Shown here piece after piece: positions 1-5,982 of a stretch of DNA of 5,982 bases (its first letter is position 1; every line of letters starts with the position of its first letter). This DNA is from a bacterium. Lineage in GTDB: Bacteria; Margulisbacteria; Marinamargulisbacteria; UBA6595. The notes under the pieces were generated by a model. That model did not search any database and was not told the origin of the DNA. It saw only the letters and a program-made list of their open reading frames with translations. The position numbers and the translations under genes are program-made. Where the stretch lies: the NCBI GenBank assembly GCA_027621615.1, contig JAQCBC010000061.1:1-5982 (forward strand). Direction: 5' to 3'.

Positions 1-1
1 A

Positions 2-886
2 AGCGGTGTGGCTTTCGATGGTGGCTTGTATGATTCGATGGGCTATGATGTCAATGGCTACAATGCCTCTGGGTATGATCGTGCTGGGTATAATGCTAAT
101 GGTATTAATAGCAATGGGTTTTATGCTACCGGGATTCACAGTGTCACACAGTCAGAGTTTGATGAGTCGGGCATGACATTTGATGGCGATGAATTTGATT
201 CCAATGGTTTAACGCAATCTGGCAGTATCTTTGGTTTGGATAACTTAACAGTCGACGGTGATGCTTATGGGCCCGATGGTCGAGACTACCAAGGGTATGA
301 TGAGCGTGGCTTTTTGGCTGATAAAATGCACCGAAATGGAACTATGTACGGGGACGATGGCTATTCGGCCGATGGCTGGAATGCCGATGGTGTTTTTCGT
401 GATGGCGCAACTGTCAAAAATGGATACTTGACTAAGCAGTTTAGAATTGATCATCAGATTGCTCGAGAAAGTTATTTTAATACACGAGTGCTAACCTCTC
501 GCTTAAACGCTTGGGGAGAGGCGGTGATGCTGGGACGGTTTGATATCCGAAACAACACACGAGATGGATTTCGATTAACATTATCGAGTTCGCAAGGTGG
601 TATTTTGCAGCCAGATTCAACATTGGATGGCGAGGTGCCAATACCTTATTCAGTTAATATTAAGCAGACTGGTTCATTGGGGCAGGGTGTTGATGCTGTG
701 CTATCATATGCATCCGATGCACTAAGCAATGGCCCAGTGTCAGTATTGTCGCGAGCGGGCAGCATTGTATCATCCGCAACAAATGCCAACTTTGAACTTT
801 ATGTTAATACGAATGTTGAGGGTGGTGTTTTGGATATGGCTGGGACTTATTCAGATGTTCTAACACTAACATATACCGATCTTTAA
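2..886 (+). CDS. Secreted repeat protein with C-terminal pilin-like domain, possible fimbrial tip or cap subunit (5'-partial)
   Basis: The reading frame is open through the left edge (Ser-Gly precede the GTG at 8), so this is the last 294 residues of a longer protein and its signal peptide is not visible. Two parts are seen. From 29 to about 424 there are [YF][DN]xxG pentapeptides: seven without a break, then scattered copies ([25 protein letters not shown]). From about 434 to the stop lies a domain that aligns along its length with the protein at 4006-4518. Shared blocks are NNTxDGF with LSS, an IPYSV block, and a C-terminal DxAGxYxDxLxLxYxD. That ending resembles the GxYSDTxxxTxxY close of spore-coat-U/Csu-type pilins, although the usual cysteines are absent. 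By analogy with two-domain fimbrial adhesins, the repeat part would be the exposed head and the C-terminal part the assembly domain; this role is inferred. A strong terminator follows 34 bases after the stop. It could instead be a non-adhesive surface filament component. Confidence 0.75.
   Translation, partial: SGVAFDGGLYDSMGYDVNGYNASGYDRAGYNANGINSNGFYATGIHSVTQSEFDESGMTFDGDEFDSNGLTQSGSIFGLDNLTVDGDAYGPDGRDYQGYDERGFLADKMHRNGTMYGDDGYSADGWNADGVFRDGATVKNGYLTKQFRIDHQIARESYFNTRVLTSRLNAWGEAVMLGRFDIRNNTRDGFRLTLSSSQGGILQPDSTLDGEVPIPYSVNIKQTGSLGQGVDAVLSYASDALSNGPVSVLSRAGSIVSSATNANFELYVNTNVEGGVLDMAGTYSDVLTLTYTDL
29..424 (+). repeat. Pentapeptide [YF][DN]xxG coding repeats (15-bp period)
   Basis: Seven consecutive 15-bp units at 29-133 encode [30 protein letters not shown] and FYATG. 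Degenerate or spaced copies follow at 158-172 (FDESG), 194-208 (FDSNG), 296-310 (YDERG) and 362-406 ([15 protein letters not shown]), with other xDG/xNG turns between them. The units vary at DNA level but keep an aromatic at position 1, Asp/Asn at 2 and Gly at 5, so selection acts on protein structure rather than the array being a recent DNA expansion. This is not the A(D/N)Lxx pentapeptide-repeat family, the MORN repeat or the RHS YD-repeat. The dense Asp/Asn-Gly turns could bind Ca2+, but that is speculation. Confidence 0.85.
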
Positions 887-920
887 CGCGCAAACTACCA
901 CGCAGTTGAGCCGAAAATTT

Positions 921-952
921 GGACAGGGAATTCGTTCCCTGTCCTTTTTTTT
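921..952 (+). terminator. Intrinsic terminator after the repeat protein
   Basis: A perfect 10-bp inverted repeat (GGACAGGGAA at 921-930, TTCCCTGTCC at 935-944) encloses a TTCG tetraloop and runs straight into eight T residues (945-952). This is a textbook Rho-independent terminator on the + strand, 34 bases after the stop at 884-886. There is no matching A-tract on the left side, so it looks one-directional. It separates the repeat-protein transcript from the usher gene, and argues against the usher starting at the in-frame TTG at 906, which would put the hairpin inside the coding region. Confidence 0.93.
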
Positions 953-954
953 GT

Positions 955-981
955 TTGGCAATTGTGATACTGTCATATATA
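955..981 (+). promoter_or_regulatory. Probable sigma70-type promoter for the usher gene
   Basis: TTGGCA (955-960, 4 of 6 to the TTGACA consensus) begins three bases after the terminator T-tract. TATATA (976-981, 5 of 6 to TATAAT) follows after 15 bases, a slightly short spacing; TATACC at 978-983 gives 17 bases but a poorer box. The predicted transcript would begin around 988, leaving a leader of about 17 bases before the ATG at 1005. No purine-rich Shine-Dalgarno sequence is visible in that leader. The tight terminator-then-promoter arrangement supports an independent transcript for the usher. Confidence 0.5.
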
Positions 982-1004
982 CCCCCAAAACAAAACCAAT
1001 TGCT

Positions 1005-3965
1005 ATGAAATATTTTGCGTGCATTATTGTCTTGCTTTTTCAATTAGCTGGTTCAATGCTCGCAGACAATACTGCGGTTAGGGAATCGGGGGCGGCTTTT
1101 TATTTTCGGAATATTGTAACGACGATTGGGAAGGCTTTTGCGCCGTTTGGTTTTCGCAATGCGGAGCTTCAATCAAACGCCTTAAGGGTCCCGTTCAAAT
1201 CGAGTGGGGATGAGCCGCCGGTTATGGATGGCGGGGTTGTTGCGATGATTGAACCCGAACCCGTTGGTGAGCCGGAGCCTGAGCCTAAGCCGGTTGTTGA
1301 GCCTGAACCCGAACCCGTTGTTGAGCCGGAGCCTGAGCCTAAGCCGGTTGTTGAGCCTGAACCCGAGCCCGTTGTTGAACCAGAGCCTGCAGTAGAAGAC
1401 CGTGTCGCTGAGCCGGAGCCAGCTCCAGAATCGTTGTCAAACAGCGCGCCAGACTTTGTTGACCCAGAGTCCATGACAGAAGAAGACTTGTTTTTGCAGT
1501 TATTTGGTATTAAAAAGCCCAAAAGTATGGGCATTGATGTGGATGCACGGGTGTTTTTAGACGATATGCTTGTTGGTAAAGCTATTATTAAATCCGATAC
1601 GAACTTTTCATTTTATAAAATCAGCACAGAAAAGCTAATTAATTATGTGACCCCGTTTTTAAAAAAAGGGGTCGTTTCGGACTTAAAAAAAATGTTCGCA
1701 GAAATGGAGTATTTGGATAAAGCTGCGTTAACATCCGCTGGATTCTCGGTTATATTCTCGGGTGCACGACAGCGGCTAAGCATTAAAACTCCGGTTGAGA
1801 TGCGGGGCGTCCAGACAATTGACTTTAGTAAAGCCATGTTCGGGGCCTACGCTCAAAATGACTTTGAGACGCACTGGTTTAGTGGGTATTTTGATATTAA
1901 TTATTATTCGTCTATGGCTGCGTTTCCAGAGGTTAATGTTGAGTTTAAAAATGACTTTTTTCAAGTAAATAATCACTTGGCAATGGGTCCAATATTTATG
2001 GATTCCGAGTTTAAAAAAAGTGATTTAGGCTATGAATTTAAGTATTCTGAGCTAAATTCATTTTTGTGGACGGACCAATATTTTTTTCAAGCCGGCATCT
2101 TGCGTGATGAGCAGCTGGTTGGCGTTCGAATAAACGATGTTTTTGTTCACTCTTTGGGGGATGACTATCGAAAAAAAACAAGATTTTCGTTTGAAACAAC
2201 GGAACGGGCTGTTTTGAATGTATACAACAACGGTAGGCTGACAAATTCCCGGGAGTTGTACCCTGGCAAATATCGGGCCATTAATTTTCCAATTTCAAGC
2301 GGCCCCAATATCATCTTTGTTGAAATGGTAGGCGCAAATACCTACAAAAGCAAAACAATTTTCAAATACAAGTCCAATGAGCTCATGGAGCCACTGGACT
2401 ATGATTTTGATGTGCAGTGGGGGGTGTTTGATCTCCGCGATTCGAGCAGCTTGGAAAACCGTATGGTTGCCGCGCGACCCCATACACTAGTGAGCCAAAA
2501 AGTGGGGTTGTTTTCATTGAATCAGTATGCTGCTAATATGACCTTAGAAACGGAATTTAAAACCAACCCATCGGTTCGGTTTATAGAAAACCACTTGCGG
2601 TTTGGAACCCCGTTGGGTATTTTTAAAACGTCGTTGGCCCAGTCTCAAAACTTGGATTATGGGATTTACGCGCAGGCGTTTAAATCATCGGTTTCCTTTT
2701 TACTCAAAGAGGATGCGTCACTAGCCAGTTGGCAGGTATCGTTTGAAAACCAAGCAGAAAATTATCTGGGATTTTCTACAAGTGCGGAGCCTATTTTACA
2801 AACCTCGTACCGGTCCAAGCGAACTATGAAAGTGATTAATCAGATGATGTTTAAATCGTGGCGGTTTATTAAGTTTCCCTTTACGTTTTCCAACCAGTTT
2901 GAAGTGAATGAGACTGATATTTTTATGTCAAGCAACCAAATTTCAACCGGGTTTGGCTACAACAATGTGCGGATTAATTTTTCTCTGTTTTGGGAAACGC
3001 ATAAAAAGACGCCACAGTCCCCCAACCATGTGCTTACCTTTGGCCTCAGTTATAACCGGTCCGAAGAACCGCTATACCCCATTAATGCGCAGGTGGATTT
3101 CTCCTCGGCAGAGTCTCAGTGGGTGTATCGCAATGATATTCCGCTGTATAAGGGCAATAATTCAGGAGTTGTTGTTGAGTTTGACCAGAATAAAAACTCG
3201 GTGATGGGTGCGTATTCGGCTTATGGCTTTGTTACTGCTGGGGAATATGCATCATCCAGTACGGGATCCAGTATAGGGCTATCGTCTAGCCTTGGCAATG
3301 ACTTGCTTAGCACCTCGTTTGATACCGTATCCCAGTTAACGGGATCTCCGGAGAATATTCGGAATGCCCAAAACTTTAAGCTGTCCACATCACTGGTGTT
3401 TGTGGGCAACCGTATGGGGCTGGGTCAAGTGGGGGAAAAGAAAGCGTTTGGTATTGTGAAAAAAAACAAGTTGCTAAAAGGGCACGAAATTCAGGCTGAT
3501 AACCGGCCAATTCGTGATGTGTTTCCAGCGGTGGTAACTGGCATGGTTCCGGGGCAAAGCACGTCTGTGTTGCTGACGTTTGACCAATTGCCAGAAAAAG
3601 CGGACATTTCCGATTTGAGTTTGGATGTCATGCCAGAGTATGGCCGCGGGTATGTTACGACGGTGGGCAAAAAATCGAACTATTTTGTGTTTGGAACGAT
3701 TCTAGACGCTGACCAAGAACCCATTGCGTTGCAATTTATTGAAGTAACGGGCCAAGACAACGGATCGGTCATTTATGGGTTTACGAATCAATCGGGACGG
3801 TTTGAATTTCAGGCAGATACCGAGCAAGCCTATGAGATCCGAGTTGTGGATTACAACTCCAAGCCGTATATTTTTGATCTTAACGACACAACGACCAATG
3901 GCAAAACGGTTGTTAATATCGGAAAAATTATGCTAATCCGAGAACTGGGTGCGTTGGATGAGTAG
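1005..3965 (+). CDS. Fimbrial outer-membrane usher, divergent, with Glu-Pro-rich N-terminal linker
   Basis: Ushers are outer-membrane beta-barrel pores that receive chaperone-bound pilin subunits and assemble them into surface fibres. I start the 986-residue product at ATG 1005 because it opens with a signal peptide: K2, a hydrophobic stretch at 4-16 and a likely cut after SMLA at residue 20. An in-frame TTG at 906 would extend upstream, but across the terminator and promoter. Segments: EP-rich linker (about 83-142); N-terminal usher domain (about 176-270, from [13 protein letters not shown] to [12 protein letters not shown]); first barrel strands; plug-like domain (about 393-455, with [18 protein letters not shown] then FPISSGPN); long strand-rich barrel (about 456-840); and a C-terminal part with a typical [13 protein letters not shown] block and a small beta domain ([12 protein letters not shown], then NQSGRFEFQ). 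CsuD-like archaic ushers are near 830 residues, so the excess is mostly the linker region. The mature protein has no cysteine. No chaperone gene is adjacent. The class (archaic versus alpha) is uncertain. Confidence 0.85.
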   Translation: MKYFACIIVLLFQLAGSMLADNTAVRESGAAFYFRNIVTTIGKAFAPFGFRNAELQSNALRVPFKSSGDEPPVMDGGVVAMIEPEPVGEPEPEPKPVVEPEPEPVVEPEPEPKPVVEPEPEPVVEPEPAVEDRVAEPEPAPESLSNSAPDFVDPESMTEEDLFLQLFGIKKPKSMGIDVDARVFLDDMLVGKAIIKSDTNFSFYKISTEKLINYVTPFLKKGVVSDLKKMFAEMEYLDKAALTSAGFSVIFSGARQRLSIKTPVEMRGVQTIDFSKAMFGAYAQNDFETHWFSGYFDINYYSSMAAFPEVNVEFKNDFFQVNNHLAMGPIFMDSEFKKSDLGYEFKYSELNSFLWTDQYFFQAGILRDEQLVGVRINDVFVHSLGDDYRKKTRFSFETTERAVLNVYNNGRLTNSRELYPGKYRAINFPISSGPNIIFVEMVGANTYKSKTIFKYKSNELMEPLDYDFDVQWGVFDLRDSSSLENRMVAARPHTLVSQKVGLFSLNQYAANMTLETEFKTNPSVRFIENHLRFGTPLGIFKTSLAQSQNLDYGIYAQAFKSSVSFLLKEDASLASWQVSFENQAENYLGFSTSAEPILQTSYRSKRTMKVINQMMFKSWRFIKFPFTFSNQFEVNETDIFMSSNQISTGFGYNNVRINFSLFWETHKKTPQSPNHVLTFGLSYNRSEEPLYPINAQVDFSSAESQWVYRNDIPLYKGNNSGVVVEFDQNKNSVMGAYSAYGFVTAGEYASSSTGSSIGLSSSLGNDLLSTSFDTVSQLTGSPENIRNAQNFKLSTSLVFVGNRMGLGQVGEKKAFGIVKKNKLLKGHEIQADNRPIRDVFPAVVTGMVPGQSTSVLLTFDQLPEKADISDLSLDVMPEYGRGYVTTVGKKSNYFVFGTILDADQEPIALQFIEVTGQDNGSVIYGFTNQSGRFEFQADTEQAYEIRVVDYNSKPYIFDLNDTTTNGKTVVNIGKIMLIRELGALDE
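1269..1376 (+). repeat. 54-bp tandem duplication encoding a Glu-Pro linker in the usher
   Basis: Two 54-bp units, 1269-1322 and 1323-1376, differ at a single base (GAA versus GAG in one Glu codon). Each encodes [18 protein letters not shown] (usher residues 89-106 and 107-124). A partial copy (EPEPVG, from 1251) precedes them and decaying EPEP copies continue to about 1430. The near identity implies recent expansion, and a multiple-of-3 unit means copy-number change would keep the frame. At protein level it resembles the stiff Glu-Pro/Lys-Pro spacer of TonB-type proteins. A 121-codon open frame on the opposite strand at 1169-1534 is only the shadow of this low-complexity segment. Confidence 0.95.
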
Positions 3966-3967
3966 GC

Positions 3968-3996
3968 TTGTATTTTGGTTGCGTTTTGGCTATACT
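3968..3996 (+). promoter_or_regulatory. Probable promoter for the small pilin-like gene, implying a near-leaderless mRNA
   Basis: TATACT (3991-3996, 5 of 6 to the -10 consensus) lies 17 bases after TTGTAT (3968-3973, a weak -35 with TTG conserved). The whole element fits in the 40-base gap after the usher stop. Only nine bases separate the -10 box from the ATG at 4006, so transcription would begin about 0-4 bases before the start codon. No Shine-Dalgarno sequence is present and an in-frame TAA at 4003-4005 touches the ATG, so the start cannot lie further upstream. Confidence 0.55.
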
Positions 3997-4005
3997 CTAA
4001 ATTAA

Positions 4006-4518
4006 ATGAAATCCATTTTATTCAATCTGTTGATTGGGGTTCTGTTGTGCACAGTATCATTTGGCGTTGTTGAAAAGTTTTCAGTTCGCTACCCGGTAGA
4101 GTCTAAAAGCTTGTTTAAACTGGATCGGCACTTGGACAATGTTGAATATGGGCAGTTAAAAGTAGGGTCTTTTTCTTTTAAAAATAATACTACTGATGGT
4201 TTTGAGGTTGTGTTGTCGAGTTTAAATGGCAGCGAGTTGAAGCCAACAGACTATTCGGATGGGGCAACCGGCATTCCCTATTCAGTGAGTTTAACACCAC
4301 TAACGAGTGTTTTGGATAACAATGTTCAGCAAAATTTAGAGCCCAATCTAACCATTCCTGGCTATGCCGTCCAAGTGATTTATCTCATTGATTTGCCGAC
4401 CCAGTCTTCGTATGGAAAATACGATATTGTGGTTAATATTGGGGACGAAACCCAGACAACCATGGATCTAGCGGGCAGATATCACGATACCCTTGAACTA
4501 ATCTACCGCGATATTTAA
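4006..4518 (+). CDS. Small secreted pilin-like protein (spore-coat-U/Csu-type fold, divergent)
   Basis: The 170-residue product has a clear signal peptide: K2, a hydrophobic core at about 4-18 and a likely cut near SFG at residue 20. The mature N-terminus begins VVEKFSVRYPVESK; its FxVxxxV spacing resembles the donor-strand stretch that precedes the fold in archaic pilins. Further blocks are NNTTDGF (60-66), LSS (70-72), IPYSV, and a C-terminal MDLAGRYHDTLELIYRD that resembles the GxYxDTxxxxxxY end of Csu/spore-coat-U pilins. The same blocks occur in the C-terminal domain of the protein ending at 886, so the two are paralogues. It lies 40 bases after the usher gene, consistent with being a subunit exported by it, either the main fibre subunit or an adaptor. 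The mature chain has no cysteine, unlike many chaperone-usher pilins. C15 lies within the signal peptide; the preceding residues do not make a good lipobox. The fold is inferred from short motifs. Confidence 0.72.
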   Translation: MKSILFNLLIGVLLCTVSFGVVEKFSVRYPVESKSLFKLDRHLDNVEYGQLKVGSFSFKNNTTDGFEVVLSSLNGSELKPTDYSDGATGIPYSVSLTPLTSVLDNNVQQNLEPNLTIPGYAVQVIYLIDLPTQSSYGKYDIVVNIGDETQTTMDLAGRYHDTLELIYRDI

Positions 4519-4546
4519 TTGTCTCTACGAAGGGGTTTGATATACT
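4519..4546 (+). promoter_or_regulatory. Probable promoter for the oxidoreductase gene, implying a leaderless mRNA
   Basis: TATACT (4541-4546) is the same -10 hexamer as at 3991 and sits 16 bases after TTGTCT (4519-4524), a weak -35 that starts at the pilin-like gene's stop codon. Six bases separate the -10 box from ATG 4553, so transcription would start at or within a base or two of the start codon. An in-frame TGA at 4538-4540 is followed only by TAT ACT ATA GAC before the ATG, leaving no usual alternative start. AAGGGG at 4530-4535 is 17 bases from the ATG, too far for a normal Shine-Dalgarno site, and lies inside the -35/-10 spacer. Confidence 0.6.
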
Positions 4547-4552
4547 ATAGAC

Positions 4553-5929
4553 ATGGAAACGTTTGATATTATCGTCATTGGGACTGGCGGGGGAACAAAA
4601 ATTGTCCGGCCAGCGGCAGCTTTGGGGTATCGGGTTGCGGTCATTGAAAAGGGACGTTTGGGCGGCACGTGTTTAAATCATGGGTGTATTCCGTCAAAAA
4701 TGCTCATTCATGCGGCTGAGGTTGCCGATACGGTTGCGCATGCGCATCGATTTGATATAGAGGCCGCCGTGAATCGGGTGCATTTTGCCCAACTGGTGAA
4801 TCGGGTGTCGGGGGTGATTGATGCCGAGTCGGATGCGATAGAGCCGATGTATGCGCGTACGGATAACGTCACGTTGTTTAAAGGCGCCGCCCGGTTTGTT
4901 AGCAATACCGTTGTTCAGGTTGGGGATTCCAGGCTAACAGCGCCTAAAATTGTCATTGCAACGGGAGCTAAAGCGCGCATTCCGGCGATTCCAGGATTGG
5001 ATACGGTGCCGTATTTAACGTATAAAACAGCGTTGCGGTTAACGCAGCAGCCGGCCTCGATGATTGTCATCGGTGGGGGGTATATTGCGGTGGAGCTTGG
5101 CCATTATTTTGCAGCGTTAGGCACATCGGTGACCTTTGTGGTGCGCAGTGGTCTGGTTCCGAGCGAGGATCGGGATATTCGGGCCGAATTTGAGCGTGTG
5201 TTTAAGGATCGGCATACCGTTTATGACTATACAGCCGTTGAGTCGGTCGAGTCGGCTACCGAGGGGGTATGTGTGACGGTTCAGCATCAGGGAGCAACGC
5301 ATCGGTTGGTTGCCGATCAACTATTGGTTGCCGCGGGTACTGTGCCGGAGACAGACCATCTTGGCTTGGAAAATACAGATATTCAATGCTGTCCCAAGGG
5401 GTTTATCCAAACCGATGATCATGCGCGGACTACGGTTAAAGGCGTTGTCGCCTTGGGGGATGTACGGGGACAATACTTTTTTCGCCACACAGCCAACTTT
5501 GAGGGTGAGTATGTGTTTCAGCGTCATGTTGCGGGAACTCAAACGGGGCCAATGCGCTACCCACCGGTGCCGCATGCGATTTTTACAGACCCGCAAGTGG
5601 CGGGTGTTGGGTTGTGTGAGCCGAACGATGCCTCTGGCTTAATTATTGGAGTCAATACGTACCAGGATTCTGCGATGGGCATGGCGCTGCGATCGGAGCA
5701 TGGGTTTGTCAAAGTGTTGTTTGACCGGACCAGTTTGCGCCTAGTGGGGGCGCATATTATTGGGCCAGAAGCGGCCACTATGATTCATACGTGTATGGCA
5801 TTTTTGCATATGAAGGCTACGTTGTCGGACATGGCGGGTTTGATGTACATTCATCCGGCCTTGCCAGAAGTCATTCGCAATGCAGTTCGCAATGCGGTTC
5901 AAAACAAAAAACAGGCGGTAAGTGCATGA
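4553..5929 (+). CDS. FAD-dependent pyridine nucleotide-disulfide oxidoreductase (dihydrolipoamide dehydrogenase / mycothione reductase-like)
   Basis: This 458-residue cytoplasmic flavoenzyme would pass electrons between NAD(P)H and a disulfide substrate through FAD and a redox-active cysteine pair. It shows the full class I set: an N-terminal FAD Rossmann motif (GTGGGT, 10-15), the active-site block GGTCLNHGCIPSK with C40 and C45, IATGAKARIP (135-144), the second nucleotide-binding motif GGGYIAVELG (174-183), the FAD motif VVALGDV (298-304), and the dimerisation-domain HPALPE with H434 and E439. The length is normal for the family. The opening METFDIIVIGTGGG, the third glycine replaced by Thr15, and VVRSG after the second Rossmann strand resemble mycothione reductases as I recall them. 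Arg198 in place of an acidic residue suggests NADPH rather than NADH; this is inferred. The substrate is unknown: no E1/E2 dehydrogenase-complex genes are visible, and lipoamide, glutathione-like or another low-molecular-weight thiol are all possible. Its stop overlaps the next gene by four bases. Confidence 0.93.
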   Translation: METFDIIVIGTGGGTKIVRPAAALGYRVAVIEKGRLGGTCLNHGCIPSKMLIHAAEVADTVAHAHRFDIEAAVNRVHFAQLVNRVSGVIDAESDAIEPMYARTDNVTLFKGAARFVSNTVVQVGDSRLTAPKIVIATGAKARIPAIPGLDTVPYLTYKTALRLTQQPASMIVIGGGYIAVELGHYFAALGTSVTFVVRSGLVPSEDRDIRAEFERVFKDRHTVYDYTAVESVESATEGVCVTVQHQGATHRLVADQLLVAAGTVPETDHLGLENTDIQCCPKGFIQTDDHARTTVKGVVALGDVRGQYFFRHTANFEGEYVFQRHVAGTQTGPMRYPPVPHAIFTDPQVAGVGLCEPNDASGLIIGVNTYQDSAMGMALRSEHGFVKVLFDRTSLRLVGAHIIGPEAATMIHTCMAFLHMKATLSDMAGLMYIHPALPEVIRNAVRNAVQNKKQAVSA

Positions 5930-5982
5930 GCCAGTCCAGTCGCCACATAAAAATTTTTGATACAACGTTGCGCGATGGGGAG
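5926..5982 (+). CDS. 2-isopropylmalate / citramalate / homocitrate synthase-type DRE-TIM acyltransferase (3'-partial)
   Basis: Only the first 19 residues are in the window; the frame is open at the right edge. They read MSQSSRHIKIFDTTLRDGE. The IFDTTLRDGE segment is the opening strand of the DRE-TIM metallolyase barrel; R16 and D17 correspond to the catalytic Arg and the metal-binding Asp of 2-isopropylmalate synthases. Members condense acetyl-CoA with a 2-oxo acid, for example 2-oxoisovalerate in leucine synthesis, pyruvate in citramalate formation or 2-oxoglutarate in homocitrate formation. The visible part cannot separate these. The ATG overlaps the upstream TGA in an ATGA arrangement, which suggests translational coupling with the oxidoreductase. 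A weak purine run (AGGCGG) lies seven bases before the ATG. Confidence 0.85.
   Translation, partial: MSQSSRHIKIFDTTLRDGE

Noticed and set aside
8..10. GTG as the true start of the first protein
   Set aside because: The frame stays open to the window edge, Ser-Gly before it fits the repeat spacing, there is no signal peptide after it, and no ribosome-binding or promoter sequence can be seen in seven bases. The gene is treated as partial.
906..1004. Upstream TTG start extending the usher by 33 residues
   Set aside because: The extension runs across a perfect terminator hairpin and a probable promoter, whereas ATG 1005 begins a clean signal peptide.
1169..1534. Opposite-strand 121-codon open frame rich in Gly/Ser/Thr
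   Set aside because: It is the reverse complement of the Glu-Pro repeat in the usher; the low-complexity composition follows from that, with no start signals.
1649..1673. Inverted repeat GACCCC...GGGGTC with T5/A7 centre, resembling a terminator
   Set aside because: It lies inside the usher coding region, is followed by mixed sequence rather than a T-tract, and the central part is imperfect. Probably chance in A/T-rich coding sequence.
4006..4065. Lipoprotein signal at C15 of the small pilin-like protein
   Set aside because: The residues before the cysteine (VLL) lack the small residue expected at -1 of a lipobox, and a standard cleavage site near residue 20 fits better.
4530..4535. AAGGGG as the ribosome-binding site of the oxidoreductase gene
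   Set aside because: It is 17 bases from the ATG, beyond usual spacing, and falls between the proposed -35 and -10 elements.
5310..5642. A 110-codon + strand open frame inside the oxidoreductase gene, and several opposite-strand frames at 4708-5965
   Set aside because: The oxidoreductase frame carries all family motifs throughout this region; the others have no recognisable motifs and are overlapping shadows.
1..5982. CRISPR arrays, tRNA or rRNA genes, insertion sequences, attachment sites
   Set aside because: No direct-repeat/spacer pattern, cloverleaf-like segment, transposase or terminal inverted repeats were seen; coding sequence fills nearly the entire window.

Overview
This window comes from a Gram-negative bacterium with an outer membrane. 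It carries a fimbrial outer-membrane usher, two proteins with a C-terminal pilin-like domain, a flavin disulfide oxidoreductase and the first codons of a 2-isopropylmalate-synthase-type gene. All genes are on the + strand, and base composition is intermediate (estimated by eye). I cannot fix the lineage from the sequence. The chaperone-usher proteins are very divergent, free of cysteines and lack Shine-Dalgarno sites, so the host is probably not a standard enteric or pseudomonad.

Layout. (1) 2-886: 3' part of a surface protein that enters from the left edge. It has a run of five-residue [YF][DN]xxG repeats followed by a pilin-like domain. (2) 921-952: a near-ideal intrinsic terminator. (3) 955-981: a probable promoter. 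(4) 1005-3965: a 986-residue usher with a Glu-Pro-rich linker, built on a 54-bp tandem repeat, between its signal peptide and its N-terminal domain. (5) 4006-4518: a small secreted pilin-like protein, paralogous to the C-terminal domain of the first gene. (6) 4553-5929: a disulfide oxidoreductase of the dihydrolipoamide dehydrogenase / mycothione reductase type. (7) 5926-5982: the start of a DRE-TIM acyltransferase gene that overlaps the previous gene by four bases.

How the genes fit together. The first three genes look like one unusual chaperone-usher-type surface fibre system: the usher would be the outer-membrane pore, the small protein the main or linking subunit, and the repeat protein a two-domain tip or cap subunit. 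No periplasmic chaperone is visible here. Each gene appears to have its own transcription signals rather than forming one compact operon. The last two genes are metabolic and translationally coupled, and have no evident connection to the fibre.

The most notable points are the repeat-plus-pilin fusion, the paralogous pilin domains flanking the usher, the cysteine-free make-up of the whole surface set, and TATACT -10 boxes only 6-9 bases upstream of forced ATG starts, which implies leaderless mRNAs.
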